Below, one piece after another: positions 23,500 through 36,023 of a DNA stretch of 64,000 bases. A program made the position numbers and the translations under genes. The stretch spans positions 19,474,169 to 19,538,168 of the forward strand of contig NC_133288.1 in assembly GCF_005239225.2 (NCBI RefSeq), given 5' to 3'. The notes beneath the pieces were generated by a model. The model was not told the origin of the DNA and searched no databases. It was given only the letters and a program-made list of their open reading frames with translations. This stretch comes from Populus alba (Eukaryota > Streptophyta > Magnoliopsida > Malpighiales > Salicaceae). Each line of letters begins with the position of its first letter. The stretch's first letter is position 1.

Positions 23500-25480
23500 A
23501 AATGGTACACCATTTACGATAGTTTGGTGTCAGCGACCATTTCTTCCCCCCTTATTCTCTCTCTCCCAATCTAGATTTTCACATCAATTCATTAAATTTT
23601 CAAGAATAATCCTTTAATTTCATGGTTCTTTAGGTTTGGTCTCTTTTCTTTTTATTATGATTTTTTTTTTATCTTGAATGATCTATAAAATTAGTGAACC
23701 CTTTCAATTTCACCCATCTTTGTTGTTTTATCTTTCAAATTTGGTTCTTATTTTTTTTATTGTTATTTTTTTAGTCATTTTTAAATTAATTTTGTTTTGT
23801 GATTTCACCCTTCTTTTTTTTTTTTTTCTCCTATCAAATTCAATCCATGTTCTTTTGATTGCTAATTTGTTGGCCTTGACAAGTTTTTATTTGGATCATT
23901 TTATAAAATAGTTTTGTTTAAAGATTCCACCCTTTTTTCCATCAAATTTAATCCATGTTTTTTGGATTGTAATTTTTTTTTTGCTTTGATAGTTTTTTAA
24001 AATTGATATTTTTAAATTGACTTATAACAAACTTATTGATTGAATCTGCATCCAGGGTTTCACAAATTGAAAGATTTTAAGATTTGTCAAGGTTTATGAT
24101 ATTTGTTCGAGTTTGCTTTTAAGTCTTTAAAAATCTGAATCGTATTCTTTTAATTACTATTTATTTTATTTGAGATTTGTTTTTAATTTTTTTTTCATTA
24201 AATTGTATCCTTCTTGAGTTTTTTTCAATCAAATTTTATCCTTGTTATTTTTGTAGCTTTTGCAAGTTTTTTTTATTAATATTTTTTTTTCTGATCTCAT
24301 TCTTCAAAATTAAATTAGTTGAGAATTAGGTTTCTTGATTGAATTTGAGTCAAATATTTCATGAGATATGACTTTTAAATAGTAGACCAGGTAAGAGGTT
24401 TGATGAGTTTGATTGGTTTTTTTTCTTGTTTTTCTAAATTAATGTTTTCTCATTTCTTATCCTTTATTTTTAAATTTTGTTCTATTATTTTTTCAGTTTG
24501 ATTCTATTGGGTTAGCCTTTTGTAATTTTTTTTCTATTTCACCCCCTATTATTTTTTAATCTGTAAATAATTTATCATATTACAAATAATTTTTAATTTC
24601 ACACCCCTATGATTTTTTAATCTTTCAAGTTTGGTTCTAATTTTTTTAATTGCAAATTATTTTGTATGGGATCATATTTATTTATTTATTTATTTTTCAT
24701 CCTTATTGGGTTTTTTCCTATCAAATTTTTATCCTTATTTTTTTTTTTGCAAGTTTTTTTTTTATTAATATTTTTTTTCTTGATCTCATCCTTCAAAATT
24801 AAATTTACTGAGAGTTAAGTTTCTTGATTGAATTCAATTATAGGATTTCACAGGTTGTAGATCTTAGAGATTAGACTAAGTTTAGGAGGTTTGCTTGAGT
24901 TTACTTGGTTTTCTATTTTTTTTAGCTTATGTTTTCTTATTTTTTATCTTTTTTTTGTTTTCTTATTTATTTGGTTTGATTCTATTGGGTTAACCCTCTA
25001 TGATTGTTTTAATTTCATCGCTATCATTTTTTATTCTATAAATAATCTATCAAATTACATATGTTTTGCATTTTTATCCCTTGTGATTTTTTAATCTTTT
25101 AAATTTTATTCTCATTCTTTTAATTGCTATTTTTTTTTTTACTTTTACAAGTCTTTTTATTAATATATTTCCACAATTCATCATTTAAAATTAAAGTGGT
25201 TGAGAGTTAAGCTTCTTAATTAAATTCGGGTCTAAAATTTAATAAGTTGCAAGTTTTAGATATTAGACCAGATTTGAGAGATTAACTTAGGTTTTTTTTT
25301 TTAAAAAAAAAAAAACGTATGTTTTCTTTTTAATTTTTCTTTGTTATTTTTTATGGTTTGTCTTCTATTAAGTTAAGATTAGGTTATTTGATAATCCCAA
25401 TAGGTTCAAGTCTATTATTTTTTTATTTTTTTTAATTAGTTTATTTATTGTTGTTGCATTTTCTTTTTGTATTGTTTAGA
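23500..25480. repeat. Degenerate tandem array, unit about 400-490 bp
   Basis: A T-rich region in which the same ordered phrases recur: caag-tttt-ttattaatatt, then tcatc-ttcaaaattaaa, ttgagagttaagtttcttga, a block on ...agattagacca..., then a stretch ending tatgttttctt. Units start near 24262, 24749 and 25147, with a weaker one near 23980. The units are diverged and unequal in length. There is no coding potential. A (TTTA)n run lies near 24678-24698. Confidence 0.6.
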
Positions 25481-26810
25481 TTACCACTTAAACCAATGAC
25501 TCAAGATTTGAAATTTTTTATTCAAATACTTTTTTTACATAGAATAAAAAATTTGCTCTACCTAAAATAAAGCACAGGTAACAAATCTAGTATTTGACTA
25601 TGGTCCTAAAGAAAATAAGTTGCAAAGAAAATAAAAATAATGGTATAGAATTCTAAATATAAGAGAGTGCATGTATCAAGTGCAAACCCATGATTCAAAC
25701 ATATTTTAAAGAATAAACTAGTGATTTTGGATGTCACATGATCCTTTTTTAAAAATAATTATTGAATTCTCTATAATTGAAATAAATATTAAAAATAAAT
25801 TCAACAATTTAAATTCTAAAAAATATATATTTCTTTAATTTAAATTCTTCTTTTTTATTCATGTTTTTATAAGAATTTTTTTATCAATCATTTCTTTGAA
25901 TAAAAACTCAAGGCAATTAAAATAAATATTTCATGAGAATTCTAATGACTTAAATGACGAGGAAAAAAAACCTTTACTCAAAACTTTCTTTCCTTATTCA
26001 TGTATTTCTTTTTATTTGAACATAAACATCTTTTTTTTATTAGAAGCATGGTTTTTTTATAAAAATTTATCATGATTTAAAAGCAGGTTGAGAAAAAAAA
26101 ATGTCTTTATAAGTTTAACATGATTGTATAAAAAATAAAAGAATAATTAATTTGAGAAAACTATATAAAAATTAACGATAACAACAAAATTATTTTTATT
26201 GAATATTCATGAGCAGTTTTTAAAAAATAAGCACACTAGATTCATATATATTAAATATAAAATAATTGTTAATATTACCATAAATTAAAAGCTCTAATAT
26301 TATTTGAAATTAAATTATAACAAAACCAAATGATTTTTTAAATATAATTTTAGTAATTTTGTTTAAAAATAATTTTAATATAAAATTTAAATAAATAAAA
26401 GGTGAAGGGCTAAAAGAACCAAGCCCAAACTCATATACTTGTTTTATAGACAACACTACGTCCATCCAGGCATATAAAGTGTCATATGCCTATAAAATAT
26501 TTCAACCACCAAAAATTATAGTCTAAATAATTTAGATCCAAAACCCAAATTTTAACCTATTATCACCTATATATATATATATAAAATAACATCACATAAA
26601 CCCCATTAACGTATTTTCAATTCCAAAACACTCTATAATCAATCTCAATTCTTGAAATCAAATGAAACCAAACAAATTCTAGGGATTCTAATCTACTCCA
26701 TCATTATTATAGGTCCAAACCCCTTAAATAAATTTATTTTTTTAAGGCAAACCAATTGATACCAAGATCATTTTTGTTTTACAGCGGAGCAAAATACTTT
26801 CTCTCTTATC
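25481..26810. other. AT-rich intergenic DNA, nothing recognised
   Basis: Very AT-rich, with short homopolymers and no open frame of note. A short (AT)n run is at 26568-26583. Confidence 0.6.
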
Positions 26811-26821
26811 TCAATATTCAG

Positions 26822-27051
26822 GGAAACCCCATGTAGTTAGTCTAGCATAGAAGAGTTAAGACTTGATAGTGTGTTCATGTTCAAAGATCACATGTTCAGA
26901 CTTTTGTCAGATGCAAACACTTTCATGGGCCACCTGACATGGGCAAAGCCCATGAATTAACAATGATGTACTTGCTGGAAATTTCTTATCGAGGGCTTGT
27001 GTACCTCTTAGTCAGGTCTTGGCCCAAATACTTGGTGCTAATCCAAAAAAA
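26822..27051 (+). mobile_element. Possible SINE-like insertion
   Basis: A roughly 230-bp block, less AT-rich than its surroundings, ends in an A-run. It is flanked by near-identical 11-mers: TCAATATTCAG (26811-26821) and TCAATATTTAG (27052-27062), one mismatch. Internally, agatcacatgttcagact is a weak B-box-like site. The flanking repeat is imperfect, so this is tentative. Confidence 0.4.
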
Positions 27052-27062
27052 TCAATATTTAG

Positions 27063-27831
27063 AGATTGAAACGTAAAAAAAATAAAGTTCTTGTAATTGA
27101 AATATAAACAACTACTAAAACTACAAGGATCAAATATGAACAAAACAGAAAACTATAAGAACCAAAACGTATTTTTCCGCATCAAAACACACCAACATTG
27201 TGAATGCACGGTGCTCTCTCTAGGTTAATAGAAAGTGGGTGTACAACAAAACAGTCACCTCTTTTAATTTATTAGTAATGGGATTAAAAAGAAAATAATT
27301 ATTCTCATACAAGTGCTCCTAAACTAGATTTTATTTCCTGACGAGTATATCAAACCACCTGCTAATTATGGTTTGGCAAGACATGCAAGTAAGAGCAGAG
27401 CCTTGCTGCTGTGAAGCTCTGGCCTAGGGAGGAACCATTCTCTTAAATTTCATAGCATCAAGGGTTGCTCGCTCATAATCTCACACATGCCTTAATATTT
27501 AATATTTTATTGCCAAAGTCCAGCCAATAATACATGAACATATTTGCCGTCCTCATGTCTCATCGTTTCTGTACACTCACGGCTTCGAGCAGTAAAGTTT
27601 TTTATTCAATTTCTTCTATAGAATTGGATCTACATTCAACGGTAAACAAAAAGAAAAAAGAATATATATACTTTTTTAATAACGCTTCCTATTGTGGAAA
27701 AACCATTTACAAGTGTGCATGTGCACAGTAACGGGGGTGAGAACGCACAAAATAAACACACCAGATGAGTAGCCGATGAATATGCAGCAGCCTACTTCCT
27801 TGTTTGCACGACTACAGTTTTGATATGTTAT
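27063..27831. other. Intergenic and 3' flank of the TLC gene
   Basis: No gene seen. The rightmost few hundred bases are likely to hold the 3' untranslated region and poly(A) site of the minus-strand TLC gene. Confidence 0.45.
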
Positions 27832-30801
27832 TCAGTGCCTCTTTGCTAATGTTTTCTTCATTCCTTTGAAAATCTTCCAAAACCACATCAGATTCATGAC
27901 AGATAGCACTACTGGCACTACCAGTGCCAGGAGTCGTCCAAAGGAGTGCATTTGCTTGACCTGTGGGGAGGGAACAAAAATAGCGATTCACGTGCAAATT
28001 TTAGTCGTCAAGGAAGCATTCACCTTTCCAACACAAATCATCAAACATTCATCTTAAATTTGTTGATCATGTCGATTTGTAAGAAATTACTATACTAGTA
28101 AAATGCAGTCATGCTTTCTCTTTCGTGTTCTTTTCGACAAGATTCTCTATGTTGTTATTAAGCTGTTTGGAATATGGCATGATGAAGCACGCCCTTAGAT
28201 CTGACAGCAACACAAACCAGGTCCTTCCCATTTTAGAGGCACAAAATGACCACTTCTATGTTATAATGAAAAAAAGGTTGCTTGCAATATGATGCATGTG
28301 GGTTGCATTCATCAGCTCGACTACGCCTTGCATATGATCAATCTTTTGAGTTCTGATCTTATATTCAAAATTAAATTCAACTAGTTATGTTTTAAATCTG
28401 AGATTTTAAATTCTTATCAGTTATGCTTCCCAATTCTGCATCACAGTCAGAATCATAACATGGAGAAGTTTTGCAGGTATAGTTATTACCTGATATTGGT
28501 GCAGGAAGACATGGTAAAACAGGTAGATAAACAAGAGTATCCTAGCAACCTGCACATAGTTTTATTGTTAAACAAGCATGTTTAGGAATTAGTAATGCCA
28601 AATGGGTGTTTATTTCAATTCACAATTCACTTACAAACCAAGCGAAGAATATCACAACCCCGTTTAAGAGATATGCTTTAGACTTCTTCATTCCAGCTGT
28701 GTCAAGATACCTTCACAAAACCAAGCTGAATATCACAATCCATAACAAAATCACAATGGTTGGTCATTGAATCATTATAAAATACAAAATTACCATCTCA
28801 AATTGATTCCAGGAGTAGTTGTCTCAGAGATAAGAACCATGTAGGTGTAAAGTTGCCCCTCCCCAGTCAACATCGAATATGCCACAGCAACCAGGGAAAG
28901 AAAATGATGAATCACCTGACATGATGATGTTATCATCGTATCCATGATCAATTCCAAGTTTAGTAACAACTTCCTAGCTGACATGTCTTTTCAACTAGGT
29001 TGTGCTTGCAAAGGAATAATTAAACAAAGCTTGAGGAGAGAGGAAACATAAAGTATTGGTGTCAATTAACCTTTGCACAAAATAATCACTTACATATTCC
29101 ATCCCACCCAGAGAAGGATAAAACCAAATAATCATCCCAAGGTCAGCAATGAAATAACCAGCAGAAACCTGTCAATATCACATCAGAGAATGAGATGAAG
29201 GAAACAGGACACAGCAGAAAATGATATTATTAGGCAAACAAAAAGCAAGTCTAGACATGCGCATCCAGACTTTTGGCTAGACTAATCTATTGGGTAAAAA
29301 CAGCCACGCCTACATATAGCAAATAGGTTTTGCTTAAAGCCACGGGAATGGCCATCAAGAGGTTATTTGCAAGCAATGAAATTCCTCCATCAACAATATA
29401 AATGTATAAATAAGGTAATTTAAGATTTAGAACTATGCCATCACTTCCTTGCACGTGTACCATAATGCAGATGAAAGAAGTTAGAGAGATGCTTGAAGAC
29501 TTCTACTTGTGCAATAAACCAAATAGCCTGGTTGACTTTTTGAATCCAATTTATGTGTTTAAAAGTTGAAAGATAATCTATGCTGTAAAGATTTGCAGTA
29601 ATCAATAACTTAGAACATTTGCTTTGTTCTCCATTCAGAAGCTAATTAGCTAAAAGGGACTCGATATTTTCCTGTTGTTAAGTATACAAGTGCAGGAGCT
29701 AACAAACTTTTCCAAAGCAGAACAATTGTCTTAAATCAAAGCATACCGAGGGACAGGGGACGGGGAGGGGGGGGGCACTCAACTGGGTATTCTGGAGAAC
29801 TATGTGGTCAATTAAGGATCTGAGGTAGAAAAGAGTGTTTTGTAATCTTTCAAAAAGCACATCAATATAACCAGCACTTTCATCATTTTGCAACATCAAT
29901 TAGTATCCACAGAACAATTCCCCAACAATTTGAAAAAGTTGTTCAGGCTATAGTGTGTTAAATCAACTCTTTTCTGTCACTCGATTTCCCATCTATTTGT
30001 GGTTTCCCACAAGAAATTGCTCTGTTATTTTCAATGGTAACTGAGATATTTTAACATGTCTGAACTATTAGGTCTACAATAAGGAAAATTTGGCCCTGAT
30101 GCGCGTGAAGTAAATCGTATGTTGATTCTGCCTACCATTGCAGAGATGACACATCACTAACGTCCCTCAAAATGTCCAAAAATCAACGCAGTTTAAAGCA
30201 TAAACATGCTAATAAACTTGCTGCTAAGGATAAATAAAAGCAATCTGGAGCATCCTTACCCCCAAAGCAAATGTAGACAGTGCAGAACTCCGAAATGTAA
30301 CAAGGCCAGCGTGAGGTTGATCAGAGAAGAGATCAGAGCAAAATACAAAGTATAATGACATCGTTGTAATGAAAACAGCATGGAAAGTGGATATAGCACT
30401 GCATTGATGGTTGAAACCAAATTAAAAAAATTCAAAACATAAGGCAATAAGAACGTTAACATTAATCGAAAAGATTCAATCACCGGTTGTTCCATTCAAT
30501 ACGTTGCAAATTGGTGAGGTTGGAATAGCTCTTAAAATAAACAGCACTGAACAAGCTGGTAAGATCATAGACCTAAAAAGGAGCAAACGACACACAATTA
30601 AAGATACAAACTGACGGGAACAAGACCAATACTAGGAAAAAGTAAATTTTGATAGAGGAAAGGAATTCATGATTAATTCTAACATACCATCTTGCAAGCA
30701 AAAATGCCACCTGTGATAGAAGTGTACGGAATCAAAGGATCAGCTAGTAAATATTCCTTCAGCAGCAGCTCCGCATTAATTTGGTATGATTTCATCGACA
30801 T
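27832..30801 (-). CDS. TLC (TRAM/LAG1/CLN8) domain membrane protein, TMEM56/TLCD4-like
   Basis: Eight minus-strand exons join in frame: 30801-30688, 30572-30484, 30398-30260, 29168-29094, 28915-28794, 28710-28635, 28549-28490 and 27960-27832 (804 nt, 267 aa). All have GT-AG borders. The product begins MSMKSYQINAELLLKEYLLA and continues with PYTSITGGIFACKMVYDL. It has the TLC core with HHFLSLVAVAYSM and GEGQLYTYMVLISETTTPGI, and ends in a basic KTLAKRH tail. Several hydrophobic stretches predict a multi-pass membrane protein, probably of the endomembrane system. It is very like the Arabidopsis TLC proteins At1g31300 and At4g19645. TLC proteins take part in membrane-lipid synthesis, sensing or trafficking. 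It lacks the Lag1p motif of ceramide synthases, so a ceramide-synthase role is not claimed. The biochemical role is not known. Confidence 0.92.
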
Positions 30802-31460
30802 GACAATCAAATTATCCCAGCACCAAGAGTCAAGCAAAATCCTTAATGCAATTCCACTTCCTCCGCCTAAAACACGGATTAACATTAGAAATTGATTAAA
30901 AAAACACAAATTACATTATGCAAACAGAAAATTCGTGAGAACGAAATTAAAAAGATTAACATCAGAAGGCAATTTTATTGTTCAGCCTAATTAAACGGGT
31001 CAATCATACACTTGAGACACGTAAAAGAGTCAATAAATCATATATCAGCAGGCAATTTTCTTGTTCAGCCTAATTAATAATGATTAAAAAAAACAAAACA
31101 AAACAAAACAAAACAGAGTAATCCTATTGTTGCCTCACTACTACTACTACTGCTTCTCATTGATCACTTGTGCTTAATTTTTTTTCCAGAAAATAATAGT
31201 TAAAAAGAGAAAATAAGAACATCCTCAATCACTCCAAACACAGCACGTAAGAAGATTGTCGCGCAGTCACGAGTGTGATGAACAAGGAAGTAGACATAAA
31301 AAAAGAAACAGAAAAGGACAGGTGTTTGTGAATATAAAGAGAAGAGAAGAGAAGAACAAGGAAGGATGACTTTCCTTTGTGTTGTTGATGTTTTTACCTG
31401 AATCGGAAATCTCGCCGGATGTTGCGGGCGAACTTTTGTCGAACCGTTTTCTGTGTAAGC
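30802..31460 (-). other. 5' leader of the TLC gene with a non-coding first exon
   Basis: On the minus strand a donor CAG/GTAAAA at 31398/31397 ends a likely untranslated first exon (about 31460-31398). An acceptor TTTTAG at 30867 opens the second exon, which continues to the ATG at 30801. The intron between holds an (AAAAC)n tract at 31086-31115. The transcription start is not fixed. Confidence 0.55.
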
Positions 31461-32183
31461 GTTTGGGTAACTAAGAGGGGGAGAGTCTTAAGTTTCTCTT
31501 TATTATTATGTTTTGTTTTCCGATGGAATTCAATAACTAATTATTGTGTTGTTTAGAAGAGTAAATTAATTATTATTTGAAGGATGTGGGTGTAGTGTGG
31601 TAGTCGTCACTCGTCAGTTTTGAAAGTATGATTAATTTTTAAAGTTTTTTTTAATTGAAAAAAATATTTTTTAAAAAAATATTTTTGATATTAATATATT
31701 TAAATATTTTAAAAAATAAATTTAAAATAAAAATAAATAAATTTTTATTTAAAAAAAAAAAAAAACATATTAAAATTGACTCCCAAGCGATGCCTTAATT
31801 AAGAAGGATTGGAAGGTTCGGGGAAGGATACCGTGTGCAGAGAAACCAGGGAAAGGACCAATCGGAGTTAAACCCCGCTTGCGCGTTACGCTAACTTACT
31901 TTAATAAGCTTCCTAGTTCCTACAGTGGACTTGGAATTGTCAGTTCTGTTCTTTCCTTTTCATTGATTTTAATTAATACTCTCTCTTTCTTCTTACTTTT
32001 CATTGATTTTTAATTTATATTTTAATTAATTTCTTCTCTCTTTTTTTTTTTAAAAAACCATAATCTAGTTCTTTTATTTAAATAGCAATTAATTTTTAAT
32101 GCTTCAAAAGAATTGCTTAGATTTTTTATATTTTATGGAAAAAAAATTATGCAATCTTAACAGCTCAATTAGCTTCTAAGATA

Positions 32184-32216
<33 letters not shown>

Positions 32217-32855
32217 AAAAGATAACGGGATTAAAAATAATTATTTTGATTTTGTAATAAAAAACAATGATATCTAAAAAATAATATTTTCCACATTAAA
32301 AATTAACTTAAAACCAAAGAATTCATGCTATAAGTGGTTAATAATACAATCACATATTTTTTTAAAATTTAAAATAAAAAATTATATAAAATAATTTTTT
32401 TTTGTTTTTAGATTATTTAAATGTATTGATATCAAAAATAATTTTTTAAAAAATAAAAAAAAATATTTTAATATATTCCTAAATAAAAAATACTTAAAAT
32501 CATCACAATTACCAAAATACCAAATATTCTTTTAACATATTAGTGAAAAGCCAACACACAACACATAAGGCATTAAACGTTCAACAAGTCACTGTTATAA
32601 GAAAGCTGCGTTCATTTGTTATCTATATATCATAAGACATGGTTACACTTGTCTGTCTGTTCAGGGTCCACGTTCGATTTTTCAACCTTTTGTTTTTTCT
32701 TCCATTTTTGTGGCTCGAACATCAAATTCCAACAAACCCTCCTGCTATAGTTGGACACGTCACATTATTTTGGTTCTACCAGACCACCCTCATCTATCTT
32801 CATTTCTTTTTTGTCTTTTTCTTTTTTTTTAAAAAAAAAAAAGACAAGAGACAAT

Positions 32856-32902
<47 letters not shown>

Positions 32903-33239
32903 ACAGACACACATGTAACTATCCAAAAAGCAACCTTCAGATGATGATGCATAAGAAGATTTCTCAATCACGCACGAGAAGCAGGGGGTTTTGTGGATAT
33001 AATGAGTCGAATTTTGATTGATAATTATATTTAATTTAATTTTGGATATTTTATAAAATATAAACTTGATTTAGTTAAATTTTTTTTTGGATTTGGTGGG
33101 TTAGATATATTAGGTTGAATAAATTTTTTTGTGAATATTATAAATATGTACAGGTTGGGCATGTTAATTTTTTTTTCTTCAACAATTAAAAAAAAAAAAG
33201 AATTAGGTTGCAACTGTTGAAAGTAGATAAGACTTTTAA
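31461..33239. other. AT-rich intergenic DNA with dispersed repeat copies
   Basis: Two copies of the AT-rich dispersed repeat are recognisable (about 31640-31770 and 32350-32480), with a short (TA)n at 32197-32213. No gene is supported. Open frames across 32640-32970 depend on T-runs and the AT microsatellite. Confidence 0.55.
32859..32898. repeat. (AT)20 microsatellite
   Basis: Forty bases of uninterrupted AT. Confidence 0.95.
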
Positions 33240-34147
33240 AATACATATATTATAAAAAACATAAAAACTATAAAAAAATGATAGTCTAAGTCAGTATGCT
33301 TCGAATGTTTGTGAGACACTGGATTGGAACTGATGAAGAGAGCACTTCTGTTATCACAAAGGAGACTTGGTGGTTTGGAGAGAGAAATACGAAGATCGCG
33401 AAGGAGATGCTGTATCCAAATGACCGCCGCGGCAGTGGATGCAAGGGTGCGATACTCAGACTCGCAGCTGGACCTAGAGACTATATATAGGCTGCTTCTT
33501 AGAACTCCAGGAAACAAGATTAATGGAGCCAAGATAGATTGAGTAACCGCTAGTAGATAGAAAGATATATATTGAGGAACCTTACCGTAGAGAACTTCGA
33601 AAGCGGAAATATTCCCCAGAAATGGTGTTGGCAACCGCCTGATGATGTAAGTCGCAGTACTGAAAACGTCTACCCAATAAGAAGCGGGGATGAAGCTGCT
33701 CTTTTTTATTTAATAAAGATATAATGGAATAATGAACATGTCCATGACGTGCATGCCTCGCTTCATAGGATGCCCTAAAGGGCAGATTTATTAAGGATAG
33801 ATATAAAAGCAACTTGACCACGCTCCAATACATAAAGACCATCATCACGCCTTCCAGTTGCCGCCACCTGATTCGTGACGCGATTCTGAACAACAACAAA
33901 AGAAGAGTCAATATAACTTTGAAATGAAGATCAGAAGTAAGCTTGCTGATGGATAATAAATTTTTGGTTAACCGAGGAACAACCAAAACATCGAGTAAAG
34001 GTGGATCTGGGAAGAAATGAGAAGAACCAATACGTACGAGTGATTGGTAAGGAGGCCCCATCACCTACAATAACAGTGTCTTTGCCATCATGTTGTTCAG
34101 AAGAATCCACCGATGTCACATCTGGTGTCATGTGACCAGGGCACCAG

Positions 34148-35149
34148 CAAGCAAGGACGGAGCTAGAAATTTTTTTTATTTTAAACTATGAAATAAATAT
34201 ATGAATATTTTTTAAGATCAATTATTAATTCATGTACATGAATTTTTAAAATTAATAGCAAAGTTTTAATTCAAATACACTATCCAAAATATTAAAAAAT
34301 AAATTTAAAAGTACATAAAATTAAAGCGAAAATAAAAATAAACTCATTATTAAAGTTATATTCTTTGATATTTTGTGGAATATAATTCATCTATAATCGA
34401 ATTTGAATCGATATTGTAATAACATTTCAATCAGGATAAAATAACATTCTCATGTCAATTGGAAAACAAAGTAATTAAATTTTTTTCATCTTTTAATTCT
34501 TTCCTCCTTCACTTGTTTCTTCCCTGCATTAGTATTTTATAAGTTGGACTTTGTTAGTTTACAAGGTTATTCTCTCACTTTTTATTTTTTTCCATGGATT
34601 TTTTTTTATGTTTTTCCCTTACTTTTTTTTTATTTCTCTCTCGCATTTTCTTTTCTTTCTTCTTTTATTCTGCTTCTGCTCAGTCAGCAACATATAAAAG
34701 AAAGGAGGAGCTGATTTGTTTTATTTTTTAATAGCAAATAATCATTTTACTCTTAATGAGTTATTTTGCTTTTATTTGATGGTCCTTTTTTTTTGTTAGC
34801 ACTACCAAGTTTCGTTCATCCTAAAATCTTAACTGGATTTTATTCAATATATTTTAAGATTCCTCGTAAAATTTCAACTCGATCTGATGATCGGATTAAA
34901 AATTACGTTCAATAACGTAAAACTGATTAAATTGTGATTTTTCATCAAATTTCTAAATTTCTTCAAAAATTCTGAAATTTTAACCCAACCTAAAGCATCA
35001 TATTGGAAGGCTCCACATAAATTTTTAAAATTTTTTGATAATTTAATTGAGAATTATAAATTTATTTTACATAAAACTAATTAAAAAATTTTGATAAAAT
35101 CTTGAGCTAGGGTACAGCCAACCCCAGCCTTTGCCATGCCTCCGCCTAT
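34148..35149. mobile_element. Nested Mutator-like DNA element inside the copia remnant
   Basis: This 1.0-kb AT-rich non-coding block splits the copia protease region. It is bounded by a perfect 9-bp direct repeat, GGGCACCAG (34139-34147 and 35150-35158). The ends are loosely inverted: AAGGACGGAGC-like on the left and, read in reverse complement, ATAGGCGGAGGC on the right. A 9-bp duplication with degenerate inverted ends fits a non-autonomous Mutator-like element. No transposase is present. Confidence 0.65.
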
Positions 35150-36011
35150 GGGCACCAGTATCAATGTACCAATCAGATGCAGAAGAGCCAGTGGTTGAAG
35201 AACAAGAACTTTAGAAGGCTTCAGCCAGATGTGCTGAAGAATCTGACCGGTCATAGTTATTTTTGCATAGAGCAGCAGTACCAGCAGGATTATGTCCTGG
35301 AGACCCTCGAGATCGATGATTTCTAAATTGATAACCACGGCCTGAGAAGTTTCGTGTGGCTGTGAAAGCTGCAGGGGCGAAAGAGTTTGATTCCAATGAC
35401 TTTTGAAAAAGGTCATGGAAGCGAGGTAGCGATGATAATGCCAATTGTGTTGAAGAGAAACCAGAAAAATCTGTACCAAGTCCACGAAGGAACCATTGAA
35501 AATTGTCAGTTTCATCCACTGGACGCCCAATGGCCAGCAGCTGATCACACAAGCAACTGTTCGCGAGCCCTTCTTCATAAGTTGCAGCTCAACCTTCAAT
35601 CTTATCTCACGTGTTTTTGATCCATGACTGAAAACACGTTCAAGAGCCAGCCAAACATCACGGGACGTGGTAAGTCCAACCGTGACAGCCATTGCTTCTT
35701 CAGAGAGGGAGGAAAGAAGTAGGCTGAGAATTTGTTGCTCCTTGGCTTAATTTCCATTCCAGAAATTTTGGATTTGTTGATGAAGAATTCTCACTGGAAG
35801 CAGTCGGCTGTGACAGGGATCCATCAACAAAACTTTGGAGGTTTTGACAATCAAGAAGGGGAATGAGCCGGCCCTTCCAAAGCAAATATTAGTAGCTGAA
35901 AGTTTGATGGTGATCATATGGACCATGGTATTGAAAGAGAAGGTTTCTGCCATTGCCAAGAATGAAAAAAGAAGAAGAAGATGACAGATCGAAAGATCTT
36001 AATCTATGGCA

Positions 36012-36023
36012 GCTCTGATACCA
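36012..36023 (-). other. Copia primer-binding site
   Basis: On the minus strand this reads TGGTATCAGAGC, the standard copia site complementary to the 3' end of initiator methionine tRNA. The 5' LTR would lie immediately to the right (from about 36024), but its outer end could not be determined because no second LTR is available for comparison. Confidence 0.85.

Larger units (their letters stand above)
33240..36023 (-). mobile_element. Ty1/copia retrotransposon remnant, internally deleted
   Basis: Read on the minus strand from right to left it has a tRNA-iMet-type primer site (36012-36023), then gag from the ATG at about 35953. The gag fragments in several frames include VWLALERVFSHGSKTREIRL and LRGLGTDFSG. 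Next come the start of the protease region at about 35150, a nested insertion, then the rest of protease/pre-integrase (LDVLVVPRLTKNLLSISKLT). The very end of integrase (LPTPFLGNISAFEVLYGK) follows, and directly after it the RNase H end (CESEYRTLASTAAAVIWIQH, LLCDNRSALFISSNP). The integrase core and all of reverse transcriptase are missing. Frames are interrupted repeatedly. No second LTR is evident at the left end. It is dead and old, and could move only in trans, if at all. Confidence 0.8.

Noticed and set aside
23375..23617. 80-codon open frame at the left of the tandem array
   Set aside because: It lies at the edge of repetitive DNA and has no recognisable domain.
35387..35620. + strand open frame across the copia gag
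   Set aside because: It is a shadow of the minus-strand gag, which carries the recognisable protein.
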